Part shown: positions 32,084-42,700 of the stretch, in pieces
Numbering within the stretch: position 1 is the first letter of the stretch
Layout: each line of letters opens with the position of its first letter
Source of the DNA: Veronia nyctiphanis
GTDB taxonomy: Bacteria > Pseudomonadota > Gammaproteobacteria > Enterobacterales > Vibrionaceae
Assembly (NCBI RefSeq): GCF_004116385.1
Contig: NZ_PEIB01000002.1
Coordinates: 62,001-126,000, forward strand
Reading direction: 5' to 3'
DNA: 64,000 nucleotides
The notes under the pieces: generated by a model
What the model saw: the letters and a program-made list of their open reading frames with translations, nothing else
Told to the model about the DNA's origin: nothing
The model's database searches: none
Program-made: the position numbers and the translations under genes

Positions 32084-32521
32084 ATGGAGCTGTCTGTAGG
32101 GCAGGTTGCAAAACGTTCTGGTGTCGCTGTGTCGGCATTGCACTTTTATGAAAAAAAAGGACTCATTTTTAGTAACCGAAATGCGGGAAACCAAAGGCGC
32201 TATTCCAACTCGGTACTTCGGCGCGTTGCTGTCATCAAAACAGCACAACAATTAGGTATCTCTCTGGATGAAATTAAAGAGGTACTTGCCACCCTGCCAC
32301 GTGAACGATCACCAAGCCGCGAAGATTGGTCAGAAATGGCTGAGATTTGGCGACAAGACCTTCAGCAGCGCATCGCCCGTTTGCAGCGGCTCAGTGAAAG
32401 CCTTGATTCTTGTATCGGTTGCGGTTGCCTCTCTCTCGACAAATGTGGGTTGAGAAATCCGGATGATGTGATGGGCAAAAAAGATAGTGGTGGCGTGTTA
32501 TTGAGAGCATTGGAAGAGTGA
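32084..32521 (+). CDS. soxR: Redox-sensing activator SoxR
   Basis: MerR-family [2Fe-2S] sensor of superoxide and redox-cycling drugs. From ATG 32084 it reads MELSVGQVAKRSGVAVSALH, with HFYEKKGLI typical of SoxR, for 145 residues (E. coli 154). The cluster cysteines are all present in CIGCGCLSLDKCGLRNPDD. An in-frame ATG at 32030 would add 18 unusual residues and is less likely. It is divergent from the MFS gene with the SoxR box. No soxS is seen, as usual outside enterobacteria. Confidence 0.95.
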   Translation: MELSVGQVAKRSGVAVSALHFYEKKGLIFSNRNAGNQRRYSNSVLRRVAVIKTAQQLGISLDEIKEVLATLPRERSPSREDWSEMAEIWRQDLQQRIARLQRLSESLDSCIGCGCLSLDKCGLRNPDDVMGKKDSGGVLLRALEE

Positions 32522-32543
32522 TTTATTGCTATCAGGCGTGATG

Positions 32544-32578
32544 AAAAAAGGCGTTGTCTGAAAGGACAACGCCTTTTG
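32544..32578. terminator. Bidirectional terminator
   Basis: AAAAGGCGTTGTC/GACAACGCCTTTT, a 13-bp stem with a 6-base loop and A/T tracts on both sides, lies between convergent soxR and the aspartoacylase-like gene. Confidence 0.88.
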
Positions 32579-32597
32579 TTTACGTGATAGTCACCGG

Positions 32598-33658
32598 TTA
32601 ACTGGTGCCGATCCCCCATTGGATTTCGTTATCGTCGTCGTCAGTGACGTAATCCAGATAACTCTCTACTTGTTCAGCAACCAATCTGTCAGGCTCTTCG
32701 AAGAAGGCAACATGGAAAATGGCGTCGCCTTCATTGACCAGCGGTAACGTTTGTTGTCCGATAACAATTCCCCCTTGCGGGGCAACAATCGCCATATCAT
32801 TCGTCCCTGCAGGGTCACTGATCATTGCCAGTATCTGCCCCTTGCTGACACGTTGACCCAGGCCAACATGAGAGCGGAGAATACCGTCAGACTCAGCGCG
32901 CAGCCATCGTGTCGCTCGGGCGAGACAGGCTCGTAAGGCTTCTTCCGTTTATTCTGTCTGATCATCCCTAAATGGCGCATCACACGTTTAACCCCTTTAA
33001 CGCCCGCTGTGATGGCATAAGGCTCAAAGCGGAGTGCTTCACCTGCTTCATAGGTAATCACAGGTATACCGATTTTTTCAGCTTCAGCTCTGAGTGAGCC
33101 ACCACGCAAGGCTGCATCAACTACCACGGGTGTACCAAATGCAAACGCCATTTCTGCAGCCGCTTCATTCGACAAGTTTGCACGTATTTGCGGCAAGTTT
33201 GTCCGGTGAATGGCTGCAGTGTGAAGGTCAACGACATGTGTTGACAGGCTCACTACCTGATTAAAAAATTGATAAGCCAATCGACCCGCGATTGATCCTC
33301 TCTCAGCGCCCGGGAAACAACGGTTTAAATCGCGCCTGTCAGGCAGGTATCTCGACTTATGAATAAAGCCAAATACATTCACAACAGGGACAGCGATAAC
33401 CGTGCCTTTGAGTTTCTTAGGGTCAATGATTTCGAGAATCTGACGCACGATCTCTACGCCGTTTAACTCATCGCCATGTATTGCTGCGTTGATCAGTAAA
33501 ACAGGGCCCGGTTTTGTTCCATGTAATACATCGACTTTTACGCCGAGAGGCGAGTGGGTATAAAGCCTGGCGGCTTCAAGTTCCACACTTGCACGGGTAC
33601 CCGGCTTTACTTCGATATCTGCAATTTTAAAGCTAGGGTGTTGATTAGCCTTTGGCAC
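32598..33658 (-). CDS. Succinylglutamate desuccinylase/aspartoacylase family protein (one apparent indel)
   Basis: Zinc hydrolase domain, third gene of the rimB-rimK operon. [20 protein letters not shown] and [11 protein letters not shown] supply the zinc ligands, with DLNRCFPG between. The last part ([34 protein letters not shown]) is a biotinyl-like barrel. One extra C near 32931 restores [20 protein letters not shown] and joins the frames to 353 residues. The GTG start at 33658 overlaps the rimK end by 14 bases. It may trim acylated or glutamylated products of the pathway (inference). Confidence 0.85.
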
Positions 33659-34549
33659 GTGTTGCTGTCCTCTGCGGTTTTGCCGTTTTTTCAATATAAT
33701 CAATAATCATCGCGGCAACGTCTTTGCCGGTCGCTTTTTCTATACCTTCCAGACCCGGAGAGGAATTCACTTCCATCACTAACGGGCCTCTCTCAGAACG
33801 TAAGAGGTCGACACCTGCGACTCTCAGTCCCATCGCTTTCGCTGCGGTGACTGCGGTTCTTCTCTCTTGTGGTGAAATCTTTATCAGTGATGCCGAGCCA
33901 CCCCGGTGAAGGTTCGAACGAAACTCCCCCGGTTGGGCCTGACGTTTCATCGCGGCAATCACTTTATCGCCAATGACAAAACACCGAATATCTGCGCCAC
34001 CCGCTTCTTTGATGTACTCCTGCACCATGATATTGGCTTTCAAGCCCATAAACGCTTCAATAACACTCTCCGCCGCTTTCTTTGTTTCGGCAAGAACGAC
34101 ACCGATCCCTTGTGTGCCCTCGAGTAACTTAATGACGACGGGTGTACCCCCAACCATTTGAAGTAGATCTTTGATATCGCCCGGCTTACTCGCAAAACCC
34201 GTGACGGGCATGCCAATCCCTTTTCGAGAAAGTAATTGCAAAGACCTTAACTTATCTCGCGAACGTGTAATGGCCACAGAGTCATTCAGAGGGAATACTC
34301 CCATCATTTCAAACTGACGAAGGACGGCACAGCCATAAAATGTCACGGAGCACCAATACGCGGAATAATCGCGTCAAAGCCAACCAAATCTTCACCTTTC
34401 AAGTGGATTGAAGGTTGAGTCGAATTGATGTTCATGTAGCACCTAAGTGCGTCGATAATTTTGTACTCATGGCCTCTTTGTTCACAGGCTTCAATAAGAC
34501 GCCTAGTTGAGTAAAGGTCTTTGTTGCGTGAGAGAATGCCTATTTTCAT
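33645..34549 (-). CDS. rimK: RimK ATP-grasp glutamate ligase (one apparent indel)
   Basis: Adds glutamate residues to the C-terminus of ribosomal protein S6. The sequence follows E. coli RimK closely: [88 protein letters not shown] and [20 protein letters not shown]. The frame breaks near 34345. One extra C in GCTCCGTGACA gives [20 protein letters not shown] and 301 residues (E. coli 300). The start overlaps the rimB stop as TGATG. Confidence 0.95.
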
Positions 34550-34995
34550 CACTTATCCTTATATACATCCAGAAGGTACGACGCCTCAGGATCAACAACA
34601 CACCTGCCAGACATTGCGGTCCGGCCCAACAACATTTTAAATTTCATATTTGCTCTAGATATCAGGGTCATCTCGATAGGAAAGCTGATAGACCCGGCTT
34701 TTAAACGTGTTTCAATCACGTAGCGTTCAGTTTGATGCCCGCCAGAATCACGAACGTTTCTTACTGCTTTTACTATTGCCTCACAGGTAATGGCATCGCC
34801 TTGGTTCTTCTGGTCTGGATTCGAATCAAACTTGACCCAGAGTGCGCCATCTCGCGTGAATGTACTGATGTTTGTCGCATGCAAACAGGATGTTCTGGCT
34901 CCTGTATCAACCTTTGCTTTAATTGAAGGAATGTTAAGGTCCGGTAGCTCTACCCATTCTCTCCAACCAAGAGGTATTCGTTCGGTTTTGGTCAT
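34549..34995 (-). CDS. rimB: RimB, retropepsin-like ATP-dependent zinc protease family
   Basis: About 148 residues from ATG 34995 ([20 protein letters not shown]), chosen because AGG sits 7 bases upstream; ATG 35001 is also possible. The aspartic-protease-like motif [15 protein letters not shown] is typical of the RimB/DUF785 family, which accompanies RimK in many gammaproteobacteria and is thought to reverse or adjust S6 glutamylation. The stop overlaps the rimK start. This is the first gene of a three-gene, overlapping operon. Confidence 0.88.
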   Translation of the reverse strand: MTKTERIPLGWREWVELPDLNIPSIKAKVDTGARTSCLHATNISTFTRDGALWVKFDSNPDQKNQGDAITCEAIVKAVRNVRDSGGHQTERYVIETRLKAGSISFPIEMTLISRANMKFKMLLGRTAMSGRCVVDPEASYLLDVYKDK

Positions 34996-35814
34996 AGTCA
35001 TGCCTATCCAAATTTCGCTGGATTTTCGTCTCACATCTGTTTTTCAGTCAATAAAATTAACTTCCGATTGCACGTTTAAGTGTAACCAAATGTAAGCTTT
35101 GATTTATCGAGGGAAAAGATTGCATAGTTAATTGCTGCCATTCTTGGGAGTGAAAGTAATCTATTGATTCACATAGACAGTTAGATGACAAAATATTTAA
35201 GTTCGAAGGTTTGTCTGAGAATCTCCATCACAGTTATCGCTAACAAAGTAGATGGACAACTGACCTAATCTTCTGATTACAAGATTATTCGTTGAGCAGG
35301 CTATGTCTGTTCCAGTGCTGAGAAGTTAAGTTAATCAAGTTACTAAGTTCAGAAATGAAGAGGCAAAGCCGAGTCAATTAGTCTCTCGTTTTGGTGAATC
35401 ACTCTTGTATATCGCTAACAGAAAGATGAGATTTAACTCTCTAACTCACTGATATTGAATAAATATTATTTAAAAGTTATATACCCCGCTATCCAACCTC
35501 TAATTTTGTAACGTATGGTTTACGAAGTTAATTTTATCAATTTAAGTTATTGATTAATTGATATTTTAAACATCATATTTTTACTCTTTTATGGTCATAT
35601 TTATTTACGAATTTTCATTGCCAGAATTTTGTCCTGCGAATCAGATATTTTTTAATGGAAAATAACCTTGATATGAAATCTGATGAGTTGTTAGATGTTT
35701 GTTAATAGCTCAATCGCGAGTTGTTACAAAAATAAAAAGGAAAAACTCATGTAATTCAATAGATTATATGGATTAATGAGTCTCGATTTTTTAGATTTTA
35801 AACACAGGATTGTT
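34996..35814. other. Long AT-rich intergenic region
   Basis: About 800 bases separate divergent rimB and the protease gene. It becomes very AT-rich after 35450. No gene, no clear palindrome and no recognisable operator were found, though both promoters must lie here. Confidence 0.5.
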
Positions 35815-37890
35815 ATGAAAACGTCTCAAATTAAACCAGCAGCATATGCGGGTGCATTTGCACTATCAATGTTAGCTGCTTCTATCCAAGCTGAAACACA
35901 AAACACAGCGCCTGCTGAGTCACAACGTTTTATTGTTCAGCTTAAAGATTCACAGTTCAGCGCTCTTTCGGCACAGGCTATCAGCCCAGAAGCTCTTGAG
36001 TTAGCGAAAATTGACTTACTTCAGAATGTTGCATTAACTGTCGACGCTGACGTTGTGCGCGCTCTACCAAGTGTTAATTCAATGGCGCTTTTGTTGACTG
36101 CTGAATCAAAAGCAGAACTCGAAGCCAACCCCGATGTTGCATTCATCGAAGTTGACCCGAAACGATTCCTGATGGCCGAAGACGAGCCATATGGTATTAG
36201 CATGGTTCAGGCTAACCAAGTATCAGACAGCATGTCTGGCAACCGTAAGGTTTGTATCGTTGATACGGGTTATGAGCTTGGTCACGAAGACTTGCCAAGT
36301 GCTGGAATTACGGGTGACGACAAAAATGGCTCGAACAGCACAGGTAACTGGTATGAAGATGGCAATGGCCACGGTACACACGTAGCAGGTACCATTGCAG
36401 GTATCGGCGGTAACAACCGTGGTGTTGTTGGTGTTAACCCTTCAAACCTTCTTAAACTTCACATTGTTAAAGTATTTAATAACTCAGGTAACTGGGCATA
36501 CGGCTCTGACTTGGTTGCAGCAGTTAACCAGTGTGTTAACGCAGGCTCTGATGTTATCAGCATGAGTTTGGGTGGCGGTGCATCATCAAACGCCGAACGT
36601 CAGGCATTTGCAAATGCTACAGCGCGCAATGTATTGAGTATTGCAGCGGCAGGTAACGACGGTACTTCAGCAAAATCTTACCCTGCCTCTTATAACGAAG
36701 TTGTTTCTGTTGCTGCTGTTGACCAGTCTGGCTATAAGGCTAGCTTCTCGCAGTATAATGACCAGGTTGAAATCGCTGCGCCAGGTGTTGGCGTTAATTC
36801 AACGTACATCAACGGCGGCTATCGTTCACTGAGCGGTACGTCAATGGCAACGCCTCATGTTGCAGGTGTCGCAGCACTGATTTGGAGCTACTATCCAGAA
36901 TGTAGCGGTGAAAAAGTTCGTCAGGCGATGAATGCGACTGCACAAGATAAGGGCGCAGCAGGGCGTGATGACCGCTTTGGTCATGGTATTGTTCAAGCGA
37001 AAGATGCGTTAACTGAATTGCGCAGACTGTGTGATGACGATCCTACTGATACTCCGCCAACTGCGGCATTCAGCTACTCAGTAAATGGTCAGACGGTAAC
37101 CTTCAATAATACGTCAACCGACGATAACGGTATTTCTACCAACAGCTGGAACTTTGGAGACGGTAACACGTCCTCATCGGTTAACCCAGTACATACCTTT
37201 GCAGAAAAAACGAAGTACACGGTTAAACTGACAGTAACTGATACAGTGAATCAGTCAGACGTTGCCTCAAAAGTTGTTGATTTGAGTACGACAACACCGC
37301 CGAAATGTGAAGAAGCTTGGTCTGAAACTAAGAGCTATCGTTCGGGCGACAAAGTGGTTTATAAAGGCAACATCTTTGAAGCTACTTGGTGGTCAACGGG
37401 TGCACAACCTGATGTCTTCTCTAATGTATGGAAGAAAGTAGGTAAGTGTGACGACAACGGTGGTGGTGACAATCAGGCGCCAGTTGCTGACTTCGGTGTT
37501 GTCGTAAGTGGTCTAACGGTGACACTGTCTGACAAATCATCTGATGATGCAGGTGTAACATCACGTGAGTGGTCATTCGGTGATGGCGGCATGTCTGTTC
37601 AACAAAGTCCAGTGTATACCTACCAAGCTGCGGGTACATATAACATCAAACTGACTGTGAAAGATGCTCAAGGTCTGACGGGTGTTAAATCTGTGCCAGT
37701 AACAGTCGGTGGTGACACAACTCCAGGTTGTGACGGAGTTCAAGCTTGGAAAGCTGGTACTGTTTACCTGACAGGCGAGTCAGTAAGCCATAAAGGTATT
37801 AAATACTCTGCTAAGTGGTGGACTCAGGGTGAAGAACCTGGAACGACTGGTCAGTGGGGCGTGTGGAAAAATGAAGGCGCCTGCCAATAA
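35815..37890 (+). CDS. Secreted subtilisin-like protease with PKD and chitin-binding domains
   Basis: 691 residues from ATG 35815; 13 more codons upstream are unlikely. Order: signal peptide (about 26, ending ASIQA), I9 propeptide (35-115), S8 catalytic domain (125-395) with Asp in CIVDTGYELGHEDL, His in GNGHGTHVAGTIAG and Ser in LSGTSMATPHVAGVA. Then come PKD (405-490), a CBM5/12-like module (WSETKSYRSGDKVVYKGNIF), a second PKD and a second CBM5/12-like module (WKAGTVYLTGESVSHKGIKY). The alternating PKD-CBM pairs suggest an internal duplication. Probably digests protein on chitinous surfaces. Confidence 0.93.
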   Translation: MKTSQIKPAAYAGAFALSMLAASIQAETQNTAPAESQRFIVQLKDSQFSALSAQAISPEALELAKIDLLQNVALTVDADVVRALPSVNSMALLLTAESKAELEANPDVAFIEVDPKRFLMAEDEPYGISMVQANQVSDSMSGNRKVCIVDTGYELGHEDLPSAGITGDDKNGSNSTGNWYEDGNGHGTHVAGTIAGIGGNNRGVVGVNPSNLLKLHIVKVFNNSGNWAYGSDLVAAVNQCVNAGSDVISMSLGGGASSNAERQAFANATARNVLSIAAAGNDGTSAKSYPASYNEVVSVAAVDQSGYKASFSQYNDQVEIAAPGVGVNSTYINGGYRSLSGTSMATPHVAGVAALIWSYYPECSGEKVRQAMNATAQDKGAAGRDDRFGHGIVQAKDALTELRRLCDDDPTDTPPTAAFSYSVNGQTVTFNNTSTDDNGISTNSWNFGDGNTSSSVNPVHTFAEKTKYTVKLTVTDTVNQSDVASKVVDLSTTTPPKCEEAWSETKSYRSGDKVVYKGNIFEATWWSTGAQPDVFSNVWKKVGKCDDNGGGDNQAPVADFGVVVSGLTVTLSDKSSDDAGVTSREWSFGDGGMSVQQSPVYTYQAAGTYNIKLTVKDAQGLTGVKSVPVTVGGDTTPGCDGVQAWKAGTVYLTGESVSHKGIKYSAKWWTQGEEPGTTGQWGVWKNEGACQ

Positions 37891-37910
37891 TTTTCCTGAC
37901 GACATCTAAT

Positions 37911-37941
37911 AAAAAGCCCCGAATTGTCGGGGCTTTTTTGT
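37911..37941 (+). terminator. Intrinsic terminator after the protease
   Basis: AAAAAGCCCCGA/TCGGGGCTTTTT with a 4-base loop and a T-tract, 20 bases past the stop. Confidence 0.92.
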
Positions 37942-38013
37942 TTTCATTTGAGTATGTAGACACTCAAAGTTTGCCCAACCTTCTCAATACAAAAAGAGCA
38001 AAACGTCGGATGA

Positions 38014-38379
38014 TTAGGCTGATTGCTTTGGGGTATTACTGTAAGGTGGCCATCCCATAGGTTTACCTGCCAGCATGTGAAGGTGAATGTGATAAACCGT
38101 TTGCCCGCCATACTCATTACAGTTCATGACTACACGGTAGCCTTGTTCAGAAATTCCCCACTCTTTTGCTAATTTAGCTGCTGTTGTAAACAATTTACCT
38201 ACCAGCGCTTCATCTTCTGGTGCAATGTCGTTGATAGTAGCGATTGGCTTTTTGGGGATGATTAATACGTGATGTGGTGCTTGCGGATTGATGTCACGAA
38301 AGGCAAGTACCTGTTCATCTTCGTAAACGATATCTGCTGGAATTTCACGTTCAATAATTTTGGTAAAGATAGTGCTCAT
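38014..38379 (-). CDS. hinT: HIT family purine nucleoside phosphoramidase HinT
   Basis: 121 residues, full family length. The histidine triad is HIHLHMLAG, with SGPQAPHHVLII-like DINPQAPHHVLIIPKKPIAT earlier. Hydrolyses AMP-lysine and other phosphoramidates. Located downstream of the outer-membrane gene on the same strand, separated by a hairpin, so probably independent. Confidence 0.95.
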   Translation of the reverse strand: MSTIFTKIIEREIPADIVYEDEQVLAFRDINPQAPHHVLIIPKKPIATINDIAPEDEALVGKLFTTAAKLAKEWGISEQGYRVVMNCNEYGGQTVYHIHLHMLAGKPMGWPPYSNTPKQSA

Positions 38380-38512
38380 TAGAATCCCTTAGTCTTTATA
38401 TTTCTCGGAGCAATTCTGAGTTCATCTATCATAGCCTGATGTAGTCGTATCCTAAAAGATGTAGGTGAGGCTTTGGCAAACAAAAGATGAGTAATAGATG
38501 AGAGGCTGTTGA

Positions 38513-38542
38513 TGGAAGAATGCCCAGATAGGCGCTCTTCCA
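38513..38542 (-). terminator. Hairpin after the DUF2860-like gene
   Basis: TGGAAGA and TCTTCCA outer arms with inner GCC/GGC pairs lie just past the stop on the minus strand. No strong T-tract. Confidence 0.5.
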
Positions 38543-38556
38543 CCAAGTCGAGGTAA

Positions 38557-39507
38557 TTAGAAGTTGTAAATGACGCCGACACCTGCGACGAACTGATTCT
38601 CGTTAAAAAAAGCGATGTTTGACTGCAAGTCTGAATACGTGATGTTGACAGCCAGTGTTGTATTTTGCCAACCCAAAGGTTCTTCTTGGGTATACAACAA
38701 AGAAGCTTCTAGCACATCGTCCTCTTTGACTTTATTAAATATGGGGTGCTTAGTGTCATATTGATTGGATTGGTACCCCACGGCGAACAATAAAAACTGA
38801 TCGTCCATCGGCTTGAACACGCCAAGAGTTGCACCATAGCCGTCAAACGTTTCAGCCTTACCTTTAGCATCATATTGTTGGTAACTGACCTGCGTGGTCA
38901 TGAAGACCTTGTGCTCTATAGATAGCGGAAAATCAATGCTGGAATTGAAAATCAAACTGTCTGCATCACGAAGAAGCAGTTGTTGGTCGATATTGTTGAG
39001 AGAAGCCTGTCCAGCCTTATCGTTATCAATTCTTAATCGATAATATGACAGACCAAGAGAGACTGGGCTGCCTAAAACGCTATCCCATTCCACATCGAAA
39101 GTGTCAGCCTTAGACTCAGTCGTCTTACGCTCTGTATTGAGTGGGTAGGGATCAATGAAAACCTCTGATCCAAAAAGCTCAGGAGAATAGGACACGGAGA
39201 CGGCAGATTCACCAAATTCGGCTTCGTACCCAAGGGCAAAGGCTGATGAACCGTTGAATACTGATACATATACGCGACTACTATCCCATTGGTAGAAGAG
39301 TTCTGCGGGTGGACCAATGAGAGGCATGGAAGAGCGTTCAGCCTCTCCATTTGTTTTCGGGTTTTCAGTATCTAGGTTTGATTGTGAAGACGTATAGCCT
39401 GCGAATAAACCGATATGGCCGCCAAAGCCGCTTCGATCGTTTTCTGAAAGGGCCGATTGGCTGAATGTTAAGCCGACTAACAGCGTAAAAATCCTTTTTA
39501 CTGTCAT
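38557..39507 (-). CDS. DUF2860-like outer-membrane beta-barrel protein
   Basis: 316 residues with a signal peptide (IFTLLVGLTFSQSALSE). The mature part alternates polar and aromatic residues in short strands and ends in the phenylalanine typical of barrel proteins (VAGVGVIYNF). GFGGHIGLFAGYTSSQSNLD near the start recalls the vibrio DUF2860 family. Function unknown. It may be a small-solute porin or a surface protein. Confidence 0.68.
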   Translation of the reverse strand: MTVKRIFTLLVGLTFSQSALSENDRSGFGGHIGLFAGYTSSQSNLDTENPKTNGEAERSSMPLIGPPAELFYQWDSSRVYVSVFNGSSAFALGYEAEFGESAVSVSYSPELFGSEVFIDPYPLNTERKTTESKADTFDVEWDSVLGSPVSLGLSYYRLRIDNDKAGQASLNNIDQQLLLRDADSLIFNSSIDFPLSIEHKVFMTTQVSYQQYDAKGKAETFDGYGATLGVFKPMDDQFLLFAVGYQSNQYDTKHPIFNKVKEDDVLEASLLYTQEEPLGWQNTTLAVNITYSDLQSNIAFFNENQFVAGVGVIYNF

Positions 39508-39682
39508 ATTAAACTCTCGTAATTATTGGTATTTGTTAGAAAAGAAAATCAATAGAGCACATGTATGTTTATTTTTTATACAATAATTGTGGTCACAGAA
39601 CGTGAAAATACTGAACGTCGCATTAAGTAATGTGCTCATAATGCGATCAGTTGCGAATAATTAGGGCTAATGACTCATGTTT

Positions 39683-39727
39683 TGAGTGACTTGCAGCTTC
39701 ATGCGGAAGACTGCCGCAAGTCACTCA
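39683..39727. repeat. Long hairpin between GGDEF-EAL and outer-membrane genes
   Basis: TGAGTGACTTGC and GCAAGTCACTCA are perfect 12-base arms around 21 bases that themselves hold CTTC/GAAG. Neither side carries a T-tract, so an operator or RNA processing site is as likely as a terminator. Confidence 0.5.
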
Positions 39728-39791
39728 CGTGATATATCGAACTGAGTTACGTCTTTTTTATATCACTGATCTGTCATCAGAATACGCTCTT

Positions 39792-42700
39792 TTAGCGAGT
39801 AGAGTTCGCGCGCAATGGGGGGACGTTTAGTGTGCCATCTTCGAGGGTGTACTCGAAACAATTTGCCTCGAGAATCTCATCGAGGTCTTGCGGCTGAGCA
39901 AAGATGAACCTTGTGCTTCATCAATGCCCATTTCCTTGAGTTTATGAAGGATGTCGAGATGCTCTACGCCTTCAGCGACAGTTGTTTTATTCATTCCAAG
40001 GCAGAACTGACTCAACGAAGAAAGAAGGCGCGTACTTTCTTCGGAGTCTTTAATCATTCTGACGAACGACGCATCAATTTTCACTTTATCGACTGGGAAC
40101 TCGGCGAGGTAGGTTAGCGAACCATAGCCAGCACCGAAATCATCAATGGCAAGGCGACAACCCAGTTCAACCATTTGCATTGCGTAGTGTTTACCCAGAT
40201 TCAGTTGCTTAATTGCTGCGGTTTCAGTTACTTCAATTACAATCTGACTGGCAGGCAGATTGTGATTGACTATATGCTGCTCCAGTAGCGCCACAATTTC
40301 TGGATCGGTCAACGATTTTGCTGAAATATTAAGGTGAAGTTCGATGTTAGGCTTCAGTTTGAGTAATGCCGGAAAGTCTGAGAGCGCTTTTGTCATCACT
40401 AGCTTGTCTATTCTGCCGATACTTCCATCACTTTCGGAAAACGGAATGAACTTACTTGGTACGATGAGTTTACTTTCCTCGTCGATCATTCGGACTAACA
40501 CTTCGAAACCACTGACCTCACCAGATTCAAGATTGACAATAGGCTGGTATTTGAGTCGGAAATTCCCTTCCAGTAAGGCTTGCTCGGTTCTTTTACGCCA
40601 GTCCAATGAGTCTTGTAAGTAACTCAGCATGCGTTCGTTACCGTTATATACATGCCAATTTTTCTCACCGTCGTTTGATTTGACTTCATACATAGCACAG
40701 TCTGCTTGGTGCATCAGCGTATCAATCGATTGGGTACTGTCATCAAACTCAACAATCCCAGCTGAAACGCGAATAGGTAGTCGGAAAAAAGAGCCGGCTA
40801 TTTGAACCTCTTGCATGCGCTGGTTCAACTCGCGAATTTTGACAACAACATTCTCCACGTTGTTATTTCTAACCAACACTGCAAACTCATCGCCACCAAG
40901 GCGTCCAATTTCGGCGTTATCCTGAAAAATCTGGACCAAGTAGTTGGCAACCTGTATCAGCGTCATATCACCGAATTTATGACCATAGGTATCGTTAATC
41001 AACTTGAAATAGCGAAGGTCGAAGTAGCAGAGTACACCGAACTCTTTTTTCTCCAGAAACGTCGAAATCAGAGCTCTTATCTTGTTCCTGTTAAAAAGTC
41101 CGGTAAGCGGGTCGTGCTCTGCAAGGAAAGACAGCTTACGTTGGCTATTTTTTTGTTCGGTAATGTCCAGCCCAACCGAGAGAATCATGTACTCTTCATC
41201 CGTTTCGCCCTGAACGCGGCGATGAACCCAGGCAACATCGAATTCATTTCCTTCTTTGGTGGCAAGTTTGCTCTCGGTTCTGATTACTCGCTGCAAGTCA
41301 TTCAATGTATATACACAATCGTTTGAACCAAATACATTGGAGAAATATTCGATATTTGTAGAAGACTCACTCAATCCCATTAAATCTCGACCAAATTCAT
41401 TGATCCTATGCACCCGTCCGTCCATGCAATGCATCACCACCAATAATGGCGCACTGTCGAGAAGGTTATTAACGAAGTCAGCCTCTCTGTCTCTCTCAAT
41501 GAGTGTTGTGGTGAGTGCGGTAGTTTGTTGTTCGATTTCTTCTTCAAGCCTGTTAAGCTTTGAACACAATTGATAAGACGTTTCATGAAGCAGGTCGAGT
41601 TCATGTTTTTTCTTCGCTAACTCTGGTTCACCCACAGTTTGGCGAAACTCACTAAAACGTTGCTTACCGAGTAAGGGGAGGGCAGATGTAATCAGTCTCA
41701 GCCTGTTCATAGGTTCATTGATTGCCCAATACAGTGAAACGCCCGTTAAGAGAGCACAAGCCCCAAATATAATGAACAAGATCTGCAAAAATGACTTCAC
41801 AAGAGCCAGTTCTTTGTCTATTTGCTGCAAAAACACTAATTCAAACGGAAGCTTTATATCGTTGAAATAGGCTGGTTGATAGCTCAACTCATACTGTTTG
41901 CCAAATACCTCTACAAAGCTAATTTTATCTTCGACGGGTTGTACGCCGAGTTGTTCAAACGCACTGAGGAAGACCTCCTGATCACTGGCAGAGGCAAAAG
42001 AATAATCACTATTTGCGATGCTTAATTCGAAGTATTGGTCAAAAAGAAACCCAGAAGAATCATCAACCTTCATTGCTTTTGAGGTTTGGATCATCGCGAT
42101 TTCTGAACCAACAAAGTCCCTGAACTCAGTGGTGAAATCACCAAGCCCAGCGCCAAACATTAGCAAACCAACCAGCTCAAAGTTTGCCCAAAGGCCCACC
42201 ATAGCATGTTGCTTACATGTCCTCTCGCAGATGATTTGCATTTCGGGCGTCAGGCTTTGCATGAACTTATCAACAATTGGTTGATGCAGTTGGTGGAAAT
42301 GATCTGCATCCATCCGTGTTCCCCACGAGGTAACTAATCTACCGTTAGGGGAATAGAGAGAAATTTCGCCAATTTCGAAGCGCTCGTTAATAAAATGCCT
42401 GTATGAATTCAGTAGGTTTTCGACTTCTGCTATGTCAGGTTTACTGGTGGTGTTGTAACCAATCACGGAAGACACAAATTGGCCCGCTATCGCGTACTTT
42501 TCCATGCGGTTTTCAAGCATGGATGAGAACTGCAGTTTCTGTTGGTTCTGCCTCATTTCTCTGATGCCATCGAAGTAGTATTCGAGGCTCAGATAAACCA
42601 GAAGTGCGATAATCAGCAGTGTCGAAGAAAACAAAAAACTAAGACGTTTGATGACTATCCACTTTAAGCTTCCAAATTGGTGCGCACCACTTTGTATCAT
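39792..42700 (-). CDS. Membrane PAS-GGDEF-EAL protein coupled to a periplasmic binding protein (one apparent indel)
   Basis: Dual c-di-GMP protein. From ATG 42700: membrane helix (about 20-43), periplasmic sensor (44-300), second helix (303-330), a coiled coil (QTTALTTTLIERD), PAS (about 425-530), GGDEF with intact IGRLGGDEFAVLVRN but no RXXD inhibitory site, then EAL with EVLVRM, LNISAKS, IEVTETA, AIDDFGAGYGSL and VAEGVEH. The frame slips near 39905. One extra T in GGTTCATC restores AQGFIFAQPQDLDEILEANC and a stop at 39792, 969 residues. Its start shares a base with the upstream stop (TGATG), so the binding protein and this enzyme are translated together. Confidence 0.9.

Noticed and set aside
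38379-38582. Minus-strand frame of 67 codons between hinT and the DUF2860-like gene
   Set aside because: It overlaps the end of the barrel gene and spans its terminator-like hairpin; composition is not protein-like.
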